From positions 310,001 to 374,000 of the forward strand of contig NZ_FNIJ01000004.1 in assembly GCF_900103845.1 (NCBI RefSeq): a DNA stretch of 64,000 bases. Direction: 5' to 3'. How positions within the stretch are numbered: position 1 is the stretch's first letter; every line of letters begins with the position of its first letter. The stretch comes from Pseudomonas jinjuensis. Its GTDB lineage: Bacteria; Pseudomonadota; Gammaproteobacteria; Pseudomonadales; Pseudomonadaceae. This document shows, piece after piece, positions 9,197-17,711 of this stretch. Both the position numbers and the translations under genes were made by a program. The notes under the pieces are model-generated. The model was given only the letters and a program-made list of their open reading frames with translations, made no database searches and was not told where the DNA came from.

Positions 9197-11928
9197 GCCT
9201 TCAGGTCGCGCAGCCTGGCGATGGCCTCGGCGCGACCGCCGACACCGAGCTTCAGGTAGATGTTCTTCAGGTGCCATTTCACCGTTTCCGGCGACAGGTT
9301 GAGCACCTTGGCGATCTTCTTGTTCGGCATCGCCTGGGCGACCAGTTCGAGCACCTCGAGCTCCCGGCTGCGCAATCCTCCCAGCAGCTCGGCGGGCTCC
9401 AGCTCCGCGGCGGGCTTGCCGGCATCGTCTTCGTCCACCGCCAGCAGCCGCTGCACGTAGATTCCCAGCACCGGCTCCAGCTCGCCGCCCTCGCGCAGTT
9501 CGGCGAGCATCTGGCGCACCTGCGGGGCGATATCCAGCAGGCTGCGCAGCAGGCCAAGGCGGCGCCCCAGGCGCAGGGCCTCGCCCAGGTGCGCGGTTGC
9601 CCGCTCGTGCCGGCCGGCGCCGCGTTCGGCCAGCGCCCGCTGTAGCCACAGGCAGGCGACCACGCGCCAGCGCCCGTCCGCCTCGGCCCGGGCGATCGCC
9701 GCTGCGGCGCGCTCGCTGGCGCCCTGCCAGTTCCCCTGATGCAGCGCCATCGTCAGCCAGCTGCGATCGACCAGCTCGGCGATATCCACCGCCGCACCGT
9801 GCCGGCCGGCATCCAGCGCCTCGATAGTGGCCAGTACGGCGGCGGCCTGCTCGGGTTCGCCGTCGAGCAGCAGGTGGCGCATGCGCAGGAACAGCGCATA
9901 GGCCACCAGGCGATGCATGCCATCCTGCGCGGCGTAGTCGTGCAGGCGCTCCACGCAGGCATCCGCCTGCGCATGGCGGCCGAGCCGCCACAACGCCTCG
10001 GAGAGGTTGGCCAGGACCTGGAGCACCGTGTCGGGCGCCGAGGTATGTTCGAGCAGGCGGATGCGCGGTTCGAGCAGCTGGCAGACCGCCTCGCACTGGT
10101 CCTGCTCGTACAGCGCGGTGGCCAGCAGCCCCGCGGCCAGGCCGGCGACGATGAGGTAGCCGCTGCCCTGCTCCTCTGCCTCGGCCAGCGCCTCGCGGAA
10201 GACGTGCTCGGCCTGGGTGAGATGCCCTTCGAGGGCCAGGCTCATGCCGCCGAGACAGCGGCCTATCAGGCTGCGCCGCGGCGAGCCGCCCGGCCGGTCG
10301 CCCTCCTCCAGCACCGCGCGAGCCTCGGCGAACTGCCGGAAGTGCATGTGCATCCAGGCCAGGTGGACGCTGCGGCCGGTGTGGGTCAGGTCGTCGACGT
10401 CCGCCGGGATGGCCTGCAAGGCGGGAAAGATCGCCCGCATCGCCTCGCTGTCGTCCAGATGCAGCGCACGCGCCGCATGCAGGAGCGTCAGCGCATGGCG
10501 CTGCTCAGGGCGCAGGCGCTCGCGGTTGGCCTGCAGGTGTTCGAGGTTCCGTTCCAGTCCGGCGAAGTTGCGCGCATACAGCTGCAGATGCGCCATCAGG
10601 ATGCGCAGCCCCAGGCGCTGGTCCAGCTCCTCGACCGGCATCCGGTGCAGCAGGCCGGTCAGCTGGCCGATATTGCCGCGCGCCAGCAATTCCTCGGCGC
10701 AGGCCTCGATGATCCCGGCGGCCGCCTCGGGGTCGCCGGCCAGCACCGCGTGGCGGACCGCCTCGTCGACATGCCCGTGGGCGTCGAACCAGTCGCGGGC
10801 CACGGCATGCAGGTCGCGCGGTTCCGGGCCCTGCTGCACCAGCCGGGCGCGCAGCACCTCGCGCAACAGGGGATGCAGGCGATACCAGGTTTCGCGGTCG
10901 TGGCTCTTCACGGGGGTGATGAAGAGGTTGTCGGAATCCAGCCGGGCCAGGCGGTTGACGATGCGCGGCACGTTCCGCGGCGTGCCGAGCAGGCTGGCGC
11001 AGAGCGAGGCGCAGAAGCGGTTGCAGATGGAGGCGCCGGTCAGCAGGCGCAGGTCCTCGCCTTCCAGGCGCGCCAGCACCTCGCGCTCGAAGTAGCCGGC
11101 GAAGGTACCGGGGTCGCGTATCTCCACCGGCACGAACGCCCCGCCCTGGCGGGTCTTGAGGTCGAGGGCGAAGAGCTGCAGGCCGGCGATCCAGCCATCC
11201 GTCAATTCATGCAGCCGTTCCGCGGCGTGCCTGTCGATGCTGCCGAGCTGCTCGCAGAGATAGCGATTGGTCTCCTCCAGGCTGAAGCGCAGGTCGCGCA
11301 GGTCGAACTCGCCGAGCTGGCCCTGGGACCGCAGGCGCGCCAGGGACATCGGCAGCGGCACCGGCAGGCGCGAACCGAGCACCAGGTGCAGCTGCGGCGG
11401 GGCGTATTCCAGCAGCCACTGCAATATCTGCAGGATGCGCGGCTCCTCCAGGTGCTGCAGGTCGTCGATCATCAGCACCATGTCGCGGGCCGGACGGCGC
11501 TGGGCGATACCCTGCGCCAGGGTGACGACCCAGTTCTCGATGGCCAGCTCGTCGCTGTCGCGGCCGAGCAGGATGCTGGCGTCGCGCACCATGCCGGAAT
11601 CCACCTCGGCGAGACTCACCAGCAGGCAGTTGGAGAAGCGCGTCAGCTCGTTGTCCTCGGCGGCCAGCGACAGCCAGGCCACGTCGAAATTGAGCTTCAG
11701 CAACTCGCTGCGCCAGGCCAGCAGGGTGCTGGTCTTGCCGGCCCCCGCCGGCCCCTGGATCACCACGCAGCGCTGCCGGCGCGCCTCCAGCAGGCGCGCC
11801 ATGAGCTGCTCGCGCGGAACCAGGCGGCGGGCGCCGCGTGGCGGCACCACCTTGGTGTCGGCGATGGACTGAACGAAGTGCTCGCTGGCCGGGTAGGCTC
11901 CCCGTCCGGACTTGGAAAGCTGGGACAT
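9178..11928 (-). CDS. MalT/AlkS-like LuxR (LAL) transcriptional regulator 1
   Basis: 916-residue LAL regulator: an N-terminal STAND ATPase with Walker A GPAGAGKTS at about residues 59-67, a Walker-B-like MVLMIDD, a long helical TPR-like middle, and a C-terminal LuxR helix-turn-helix (SRELEVLELVAQAMPNKKIA, last 70 residues). The family, which includes MalT and AlkS, is ATP-dependent and activated by a small inducer. ATG 11928 opens the conserved sequence; the frame extends upstream without recognisable homology and would overlap the LysR end. It is more distant from the other two LAL genes here than they are from each other. Its targets are unknown, probably nearby beta-oxidation genes. Confidence 0.85.
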   Translation of the reverse strand: MSQLSKSGRGAYPASEHFVQSIADTKVVPPRGARRLVPREQLMARLLEARRQRCVVIQGPAGAGKTSTLLAWRSELLKLNFDVAWLSLAAEDNELTRFSNCLLVSLAEVDSGMVRDASILLGRDSDELAIENWVVTLAQGIAQRRPARDMVLMIDDLQHLEEPRILQILQWLLEYAPPQLHLVLGSRLPVPLPMSLARLRSQGQLGEFDLRDLRFSLEETNRYLCEQLGSIDRHAAERLHELTDGWIAGLQLFALDLKTRQGGAFVPVEIRDPGTFAGYFEREVLARLEGEDLRLLTGASICNRFCASLCASLLGTPRNVPRIVNRLARLDSDNLFITPVKSHDRETWYRLHPLLREVLRARLVQQGPEPRDLHAVARDWFDAHGHVDEAVRHAVLAGDPEAAAGIIEACAEELLARGNIGQLTGLLHRMPVEELDQRLGLRILMAHLQLYARNFAGLERNLEHLQANRERLRPEQRHALTLLHAARALHLDDSEAMRAIFPALQAIPADVDDLTHTGRSVHLAWMHMHFRQFAEARAVLEEGDRPGGSPRRSLIGRCLGGMSLALEGHLTQAEHVFREALAEAEEQGSGYLIVAGLAAGLLATALYEQDQCEAVCQLLEPRIRLLEHTSAPDTVLQVLANLSEALWRLGRHAQADACVERLHDYAAQDGMHRLVAYALFLRMRHLLLDGEPEQAAAVLATIEALDAGRHGAAVDIAELVDRSWLTMALHQGNWQGASERAAAAIARAEADGRWRVVACLWLQRALAERGAGRHERATAHLGEALRLGRRLGLLRSLLDIAPQVRQMLAELREGGELEPVLGIYVQRLLAVDEDDAGKPAAELEPAELLGGLRSRELEVLELVAQAMPNKKIAKVLNLSPETVKWHLKNIYLKLGVGGRAEAIARLRDLKAAVPHR

Positions 11929-12010
11929 GCGCGGGTTCTCGATCTCTGCTGGCAGCCAGTTTACGGCCTGTATCAGGGCAAGCCGATACCGCTTATGTAT
12001 CAACCGAAAC

Positions 12011-12937
12011 CTATAAAGTATTTCCGCGCGCTGCTGGAACCTGGCGCGGCTCGACGGCCAGATGCACATGCTCGATGAAATGCCGTGCCGTCGCCGTCAC
12101 CGCGTCAGGCAGCACCGCCAGCGCCGTTCCCACCAGCAGGGAATCGGAGACGCCCGCCAGGGGAACCAGGCGCACGCCCTGGCCGGCGTATTTCTCCACC
12201 GATTCCGGCACCAGCGCCAGGCCGAGGCCGCCCTCCACCAGCCCCAGCATGGTCTGCACCTGCACCGCTTCCTGCACGATGCGCGGCTGGATGCCGGCCA
12301 ACTGGAAGGCGGACAGGACCAGCGCATGCATGGCCGGGGCGTGGCTGCGCGAATAGACGATGAAGGGCTCGCCAGCCAGCTCTTCGAGGGCGACTGCGCT
12401 GCGCGCCGCCAGCGGCGACTCACGCGGAACGGCGAGCATCATCCGCTCGCGCTGCAGCAGGGTGACGCTGGCCGTGGAGGACTCCAGCACCGGGAAACGC
12501 ACCAGCGCGATGTCCAGGGAATGCTCGTCGAGGCGGCGCAGCAGCTCGATGGTGGTGGACTCCTCCAGCCGCAGGTCGACCAGCGGATAGCGCTTGCGGT
12601 AGCTGTGCACGATGCGTGGCAGCAGCCCGTAGGCCGCCGAGCCGACGAACCCCACCCGCAGCTGCCCCTGCTCGCCGGAATCGCCCTCCCGCGCGGCGCG
12701 GCGGATCTCGTCGGCATAGAACAGCGTGCGCCTCGCGTAATGCAGCACCACCTCGCCCGCCGGGGTGATCTTCAGCCCCGACGGCAGGCGTTCGAAGAGC
12801 AGCACGCCAAGTTCGTCCTCGAGCTTCTTGATCGAGGTCGACAGCGGCGGCTGGGCGATATGCAGCTGCTCCGCGGCACGGCGGAAATTCAGGGTTTCGG
12901 AGAGAGTGAGCAACTGCTTGAGCTGACGAAGTTCCAT
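12011..12937 (-). CDS. LysR family transcriptional regulator
   Basis: 308 residues with an N-terminal winged helix-turn-helix (residues 1-60; FRRAAEQLHIAQPPLS) followed by a periplasmic-binding-like effector domain, the standard LTTR layout. It is divergent from the CoA-transferase gene at 13090, with 152 bp between starts, and so is the best candidate regulator for it. A GGTATCGG element sits at 12960-12967 in this gap and again, inverted, at 11983-11990 upstream of the LAL gene. The effector is unknown. Confidence 0.85.
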   Translation of the reverse strand: MELRQLKQLLTLSETLNFRRAAEQLHIAQPPLSTSIKKLEDELGVLLFERLPSGLKITPAGEVVLHYARRTLFYADEIRRAAREGDSGEQGQLRVGFVGSAAYGLLPRIVHSYRKRYPLVDLRLEESTTIELLRRLDEHSLDIALVRFPVLESSTASVTLLQRERMMLAVPRESPLAARSAVALEELAGEPFIVYSRSHAPAMHALVLSAFQLAGIQPRIVQEAVQVQTMLGLVEGGLGLALVPESVEKYAGQGVRLVPLAGVSDSLLVGTALAVLPDAVTATARHFIEHVHLAVEPRQVPAARGNTL

Positions 12938-13089
12938 GGCGCGCGCTGCTGAAGGAATAGGTATCGGCCGATCCGAATCCGGTATTGGACGGGGCCGGCG
13001 GCGGGTTTCAGATTATCTCATGGCCGGTCTGCCGGGGGCTTCCCGCGCGTGCCGGAAAAGCTGTTTCCATTGAATCGGATGAGTCGAAC

Positions 13090-14247
13090 ATGGGCCCATT
13101 GGCTGGAATGAAAGTGATCGAACTGGCAGGCATCGGCCCCGGCCCGATGGCTGCGATGATGCTTGCCGACCTCGGCGCCACCGTGCTGCGCATCGAGCGT
13201 CGCGAGGCGGTGGACCTGGGGGTGAAGAAGGAGCTCAGGTACAACCTGACCCTGCGCAACCGCAAGGCCATCGCCCTGGACCTGAAGGACCCGGAGGCGG
13301 TGAAGCTGGTGCTCGAACTGGTGAAGGACGCCGACGCCCTGATCGAGGGCTTCCGCCCCGGCGTCACCGAGCGCCTGGGCCTCGGTCCGGAGCCGTGCCT
13401 GGCAATCAACCCGCGGCTGGTCTACGGCCGCATCACCGGCTGGGGCCAGACCGGTCCGCTGGCCAAGGCCGCCGGGCACGACATCAACTACATCGCCCTG
13501 ACCGGCGTGCTCAATGCCATCGGCCGCCAGGGACAACTGCCGGCGGCACCGCTGGCGCTGCTCGGCGACATGAGCGGCGGCGCGCTGTACCTGACCATCG
13601 GCGTGCTGGCGGCCATGTTCGAGGCGCGCCAGTCCGGGCTCGGCCAGGTGGTCGACGCCGCCATCGTCGATGGCGCCGCCTCGATGGCCACCCTCTTCTA
13701 CGGCCTGGCCGCCAGCGGTCAGTGGAATCCGCAGCGCGGCAGCAACGTGCTGGATTCCGGCGCCTACTTCTACGACGTCTACGCCTGCCGGGACGAGCAG
13801 CTGATCTCCATCGGTCCGATCGAGGGACGCTTCCACGCCCAGTTGCTCAGGCACCTGGACATCGATCCGGCCGAGGTCGGCGAGCAGAACGACCCGCGCA
13901 ACTGGCCGAAGGCGCGCGAGCTGTTCGCCGCCGCATTCCGCCGTCGCGACCGCGCCGAATGGTGCGCCCTGCTGGAAGGCACCGACGTGTGCTTCGCCCC
14001 GGTGCTGTCCTTCGGCGAGGCACCGGAGCATCCGCATCTCAAGGCGCGCGGCACCTTCATCGAGATCGATGGCGTGAAGCAGCCGGCGCCGGCCCCGCGT
14101 TTCAGCCGTACGCCGCAGGCGATGCCGACGGCTCCGGAAGCGGCCACTCTGGCGGGTGTCGAGGCGGCGCTGGCCGGGTGGCTCGAGGATGCGGAGATTG
14201 CCCGCTGGCGCGATAGCGGCGTGATCGGGGATGGCCCGCAAGGGTGA
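13090..14247 (+). CDS. CaiB/BaiF CoA-transferase family, alpha-methylacyl-CoA racemase-like
   Basis: 385 residues. His130 in AAGHDINYI and Asp160 in LGDMSGG are 30 residues apart, matching the His/Asp catalytic pair (126/156) of mycobacterial alpha-methylacyl-CoA racemase, so racemisation at the alpha carbon of a 2-methylacyl-CoA is more likely than CoA transfer. That implies a methyl-branched (isoprenoid- or steroid-side-chain-like) substrate for the flanking beta-oxidation genes. ATG 13090 is preceded by only a weak ribosome-binding site; longer starts are possible but add non-conserved residues. Divergent from the LysR gene. Confidence 0.8.
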   Translation: MGPLAGMKVIELAGIGPGPMAAMMLADLGATVLRIERREAVDLGVKKELRYNLTLRNRKAIALDLKDPEAVKLVLELVKDADALIEGFRPGVTERLGLGPEPCLAINPRLVYGRITGWGQTGPLAKAAGHDINYIALTGVLNAIGRQGQLPAAPLALLGDMSGGALYLTIGVLAAMFEARQSGLGQVVDAAIVDGAASMATLFYGLAASGQWNPQRGSNVLDSGAYFYDVYACRDEQLISIGPIEGRFHAQLLRHLDIDPAEVGEQNDPRNWPKARELFAAAFRRRDRAEWCALLEGTDVCFAPVLSFGEAPEHPHLKARGTFIEIDGVKQPAPAPRFSRTPQAMPTAPEAATLAGVEAALAGWLEDAEIARWRDSGVIGDGPQG

Positions 14248-14270
14248 TCCCCTAGCCGCGAATCGATCGG

Positions 14271-14480
14271 CGGGTTGCACCCGCCCTACGGCTGTCGCGG
14301 GCATGGCCCGCTCCTACACCAGGTTCGCGAGCAAGCTCGCTCCTACGGGTGCAGCGTTGGCCTGTAGGAGCGAGCTTGCTCGCGAACAAAATGCGCGAAG
14401 AGACCAAGGCAGTTGCTCCTACAAGTTCAGCGGAGACCGTTGTGGGCGGGGCGGATGAGGCGTTCCGCCTCATCCGCCCT
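14271..14480. repeat. cluster of REP/REPIN elements between convergent genes
   Basis: Four palindromic elements are packed here: CGGGTTGCACCCG-type at 14271-14289; a GTCGCGGGCATGGCCCGCTCC unit ending in CTAC at about 14294-14317; an inverted pair of GTAGGAGCGAGCTTGCTCGCGAA units (about 14324-14346 and 14363-14386), which together form a REPIN; and GGGCGGATGAGGCG/CGCCTCATCCGCCC at about 14450-14480. Such repeats are typical of Pseudomonas intergenic DNA. They separate the convergent CoA-transferase and MaoC-like genes and could terminate both. Confidence 0.82.
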
Positions 14481-14491
14481 GCACCTGTCCT

Positions 14492-14974
14492 TCACTCCTG
14501 GGGCTGGGCGCGCCGGCGCATCATGCGCAGCGGGGTGTAGACCAGCACCGTCTCGCCGCGCTGGTTGACCACCGCATTGCGCGTGCGCACCAGGCCGCGG
14601 TCGGGCTTCGAGGTGGCGCAGCTCTCGATCACCTCGCACTGCACATGCAGGGTGTCGCCGACGAAGGTCGGCGCCTGCATGTTCAGGTCGGCGTTCAGGA
14701 AGGCCATGCCGGACGCCTGGAACGACGGCGCCACCAGCCCTTCGGCGAAGGTGTAGACCAGCCCGCCCGGCACCACCCGGCCCGGGATGCCCATGCTGGC
14801 GCGGTCGGCCGGGTCGGCGTTGGCGAACAGTTCCTCGGTCAGCCAGGTCAGGTTGACGAAGTTCACCAGGTCGGTCTCGGTCACGGTGCGCTTCTTCGTC
14901 TGGAAGCGCGTACCCAGCGGCAGGTCGTCCCAGTGGATGCCGACGTCCAGCGACAGCAGGTTGTCGTTCGCCAT
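14492..14974 (-). CDS. MaoC-like hot-dog protein lacking canonical catalytic motif
   Basis: 160 residues with a MaoC/hot-dog pattern (VVPGGLVYTFAEGL, PTFVGDTLHVQCEV). At the place of the GDxNPxH hydratase motif it reads NLTWLTEELFANAD, so the catalytic Asp/His pair is absent. It may be a structural partner, a diverged hydratase or a thioesterase. ATG 14974 has AGGAGG close upstream. It lies 10 nt after the acyl-CoA dehydrogenase as last gene of the second leftward beta-oxidation operon. Confidence 0.7.
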   Translation of the reverse strand: MANDNLLSLDVGIHWDDLPLGTRFQTKKRTVTETDLVNFVNLTWLTEELFANADPADRASMGIPGRVVPGGLVYTFAEGLVAPSFQASGMAFLNADLNMQAPTFVGDTLHVQCEVIESCATSKPDRGLVRTRNAVVNQRGETVLVYTPLRMMRRRAQPQE

Positions 14975-14984
14975 GCGCACCTCC

Positions 14985-16151
14985 TCAGTAGGACTTCGGC
15001 ATGCCGAGGACCTTCTCGGCGATGAAGCAGAGGATCATCTCGCGGCTGACCGGGGCGATACGCGGGATCATCGCTTCGCGCATGTAGCGCTCGACGTGGT
15101 ACTCCTTGGCGTAGCCGTAGCCGCCGTGGGTCATCACCGCGGTCTCGCAGGCGTTGAAGCCGGCCTCGGCGCCCAGGTACTTGGCCGCGCCCGCCTCGAC
15201 GCCGCACTCCTCGTTGCGGTCGAACCTGGCGGCGGCGTGGAAGGTCATCAGGTTGGCCGCTTCCAGCTCCATCCAGCACTTCGCCAGCGGGTGCTGGATC
15301 GCCTGGTTCTTGCCGATCGGACGGTTGAACACCTCGCGCTCCAGCGCGTACTGGCTGGCGCGGGCCAGCGCGGCGCGACCCAGGCCGACGGCCTCGCCGG
15401 CCACCAGGATGCGCTCGGCGTTCATCCCGTGGAGGATGTACTTGAAGCCCTTGCCCTCCTCGCCGATGCGGTCCGCCACCGGCACGCACAGGCCGTCGAT
15501 GAACACCTGGTTGGTGTCGATCGCCTTGCGGCCCATCTTGTCGATCTCGTGGACCTCGATGCAGCTGCGGTCGAAGTCGGTGTAGAACAGCGACAGTCCC
15601 TCGGTCTTGTTCTTCACTTCTTCCAGCGGCGTGGTGCGCGCCAGGATCAGCATCTTCTCGGCGATGCTGGCGGTGGAGATGAAGGTCTTCACGCCGCTCA
15701 GCACGTAGTGGTCGCCGTCACGCACGGCACGGGTCTTGAGCTGGGTGGTGTTGAGGCCGGTATTCGGCTCGGTGACCATGAAGCAGGTGCGGTCCCTGCC
15801 GGCGATCAGCGGCGGCAGCATCCGGTGCTTCTGTTCCTCGCTGCCGAACACCACCACCGGATTGAGGCCGAAGATGTTCATGTGCACCGCCGAGGCGCCG
15901 CTCATGCCGGCGCCGGACTCGGCGATGGCCTGCATCATCACCGTCGCTTCGGTGATGCCCAGGCCCGAGCCGCCGTAGGCTTCAGGAATGCAGATGCCCA
16001 GCCAGCCTTCCTGCGCCAGGGCCTGGTGGAACTCGACGGGGAAGCCGCCAACCTTGTCCTTGTGCAGCCAGTAGTCGGCGTCGAAGCGCGAGCAGATCTT
16101 CAGGATGGCGTCGCGGATTTCGCGATGTTCCGGGGACAGTTCGATGCTCAT
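14985..16151 (-). CDS. acyl-CoA dehydrogenase (third copy)
   Basis: 388-residue acyl-CoA dehydrogenase, more distant from the other two. The FAD motif is FMVTEPNTG near residues 124-132. The C-terminal segment RIAPVSREM lacks the Glu of short/medium-chain enzymes, and Glu246 in GMNAER occupies the alternative position used by isovaleryl/long-chain enzymes. It lies in the operon thiolase - SDR - SDR - DUF2889 - this gene - MaoC-like. ATG 16151. Confidence 0.86.
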   Translation of the reverse strand: MSIELSPEHREIRDAILKICSRFDADYWLHKDKVGGFPVEFHQALAQEGWLGICIPEAYGGSGLGITEATVMMQAIAESGAGMSGASAVHMNIFGLNPVVVFGSEEQKHRMLPPLIAGRDRTCFMVTEPNTGLNTTQLKTRAVRDGDHYVLSGVKTFISTASIAEKMLILARTTPLEEVKNKTEGLSLFYTDFDRSCIEVHEIDKMGRKAIDTNQVFIDGLCVPVADRIGEEGKGFKYILHGMNAERILVAGEAVGLGRAALARASQYALEREVFNRPIGKNQAIQHPLAKCWMELEAANLMTFHAAARFDRNEECGVEAGAAKYLGAEAGFNACETAVMTHGGYGYAKEYHVERYMREAMIPRIAPVSREMILCFIAEKVLGMPKSY

Positions 16152-16188
16152 TTCATTCACTCGAGAGGTTGATTCGGAGGGTGCGCGA

Positions 16189-16761
16189 TCAGCGCGGGGG
16201 CAGTCCCTGGGGCCAGATGATCCGGACAGCGTCGCCATCCTCGCGATACGCATGGCAGGTGCCGATCACCCAGGGACGCACCGCCGGCGCTCGCTGCCCG
16301 CCGCTGGCCACGCGACGGCTGGCTTCGGCGCGGTAGGTGGAAAACATGGTCTGCATGGCGGTCTTGGCCATGCGCTCCAGCAACTCGGTCATGTGCGTGC
16401 AGCCCCGCTCGCCGCCGACGATCGCCTTGACGTTCTTCAGGAAGCCGGGACCGATCTTCAGCCCCTTGAGCTGCGCATACACCGGCGCGGCCTCGCCACA
16501 GAACGGGCTGGCTCCCGTCGCGGTCAGCGCATCGATGTCCTGGATCAGCATGTCCGCGTCGATGGTCATGCGCAGGCGCATGTCGTGGATGTGTCCGCTG
16601 TGGGGGACGCGGTGGAACGGCAGGTCGGTCGGCTCGTTGGTGAGATCCTCCAGCCGGCCTTCGATGTCGAACAGACCGTCGCTGCGGGCATAACCCTGGC
16701 AGCGGATCTGCCGGGTGTGCAGCAACAGGCGGGTAACGGAATTCGACTCGGTCTGGTTCAC
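16189..16761 (-). CDS. DUF2889 domain protein
   Basis: 190 residues matching the DUF2889 pattern: an N-terminal R-x-I-x-C-x-G-Y-x-R-x-DGLF segment, HDMRLRMTID in the middle, and GGERGCTHMTELL towards the C-terminus. The Cys, His and Asp residues could bind a metal or form an active site, but no function is established. GTG 16761 is chosen because GGAG lies 7 nt upstream and the protein then begins at the conserved part. It sits between the SDR and acyl-CoA dehydrogenase genes, so it probably acts in the same pathway. Confidence 0.78.
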   Translation of the reverse strand: MNQTESNSVTRLLLHTRQIRCQGYARSDGLFDIEGRLEDLTNEPTDLPFHRVPHSGHIHDMRLRMTIDADMLIQDIDALTATGASPFCGEAAPVYAQLKGLKIGPGFLKNVKAIVGGERGCTHMTELLERMAKTAMQTMFSTYRAEASRRVASGGQRAPAVRPWVIGTCHAYREDGDAVRIIWPQGLPPR

Positions 16762-16820
16762 GGGGAAACTCCTTGGACAACGGCTCCGGGCCGCCGGCTG
16801 GCGACCCGGAGGGGGCTCAC

Positions 16821-17645
16821 TCAGCGCGGACCGCCGGCGCAGAAGAGGACCTGGCCGGAGCAGTAGTCGGATTCCGGCAGGCAGAACAGCACCACCGAAC
16901 CGGCGGCCTCGACCGGGGTGCCCGGACGGCCCAGCGGGATGCCGCTCTTGGCGCGCTCGACCAGCGCTTCGCTGATGCCGACCTTGATCTCGCGGCCTTC
17001 GATGTTGACGGTGGCGCTCTCGGTGCCGGCGAACGGCACGGTCAGGCGGGTCTCGATGTGGCCGAAGGCGATGCAGTTGACGTTGACCTTCAGGCGGCCC
17101 CACTCCTTGGCCAGGGTCTTGGTCATGCCCATGATGCCGGCCTTGGCCGAGGAGTAGTTGGTCTGGCCGACGTTGCCGTTGGCGGCGCCGGAGGAGATGT
17201 TGACGATCTTGCGGAACACTTCCCGGCCTTCGGCGGCCTCTTTCTTGGCGGCGGCGCTGATGAACGGCTGGGCGGCGCGCAGGATGCGGAACGGCGCGGT
17301 CAGGTGGCAGTCGACGATGGCGTACCACTGCTCGTCGGACATCTTCTGGATCACGTTGTCCCAGGTGTAGCCGGCGTTGTTGACGATGATGTCGATGCCG
17401 CCGAAGCTTTCCACCGCGGTCTTGACGAAGCGGTCGGCGAAGTCCGGAGCGGTGACGCTGCCCACGCAGGCGACGGCTTCGCCGCCGGCGGCGCGGATTT
17501 CCGCGACCACTTCCTCGGCGGGAGCGGCGTCCAGGTCGTTGACCACGACTTTCGCGCCATAGGCGGACAGTTGCAGGGCGACCTCACGGCCGATGCCGCG
17601 GCCGGAGCCGGTTACCAGGGCGACTTTGCCTTCGAGCTTTTTCAT
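16821..17645 (-). CDS. SDR family 3-hydroxyacyl-CoA dehydrogenase-like (paralogue)
   Basis: 274 residues, almost the same protein as the SDR at 4039-4872: identical start MKKLEGKVALVTGSGRGIG, the same NNAGYTWDNVIQKM segment, and catalytic NYSSAK. Differences concentrate in the C-terminal 80 residues, the substrate side (FAGTESATVNIEG, SDYCSGQVLF). A recent duplication followed by specialisation is likely. It precedes DUF2889 and follows another SDR in the leftward operon. Confidence 0.85.
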   Translation of the reverse strand: MKKLEGKVALVTGSGRGIGREVALQLSAYGAKVVVNDLDAAPAEEVVAEIRAAGGEAVACVGSVTAPDFADRFVKTAVESFGGIDIIVNNAGYTWDNVIQKMSDEQWYAIVDCHLTAPFRILRAAQPFISAAAKKEAAEGREVFRKIVNISSGAANGNVGQTNYSSAKAGIMGMTKTLAKEWGRLKVNVNCIAFGHIETRLTVPFAGTESATVNIEGREIKVGISEALVERAKSGIPLGRPGTPVEAAGSVVLFCLPESDYCSGQVLFCAGGPR

Positions 17646-17711
17646 TGTTCTTTCCTGTATCTCTCGCGGATTGAAATCACCCCGACGCCGATGCGCCAGG
17701 GTGCACATCGA

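Noticed and set aside
12001..12010. LAL 1 open frame extending upstream to 12069
   Set aside because: The extension overlaps the LysR 3' end and has no LAL homology; ATG 11928 is preferred.
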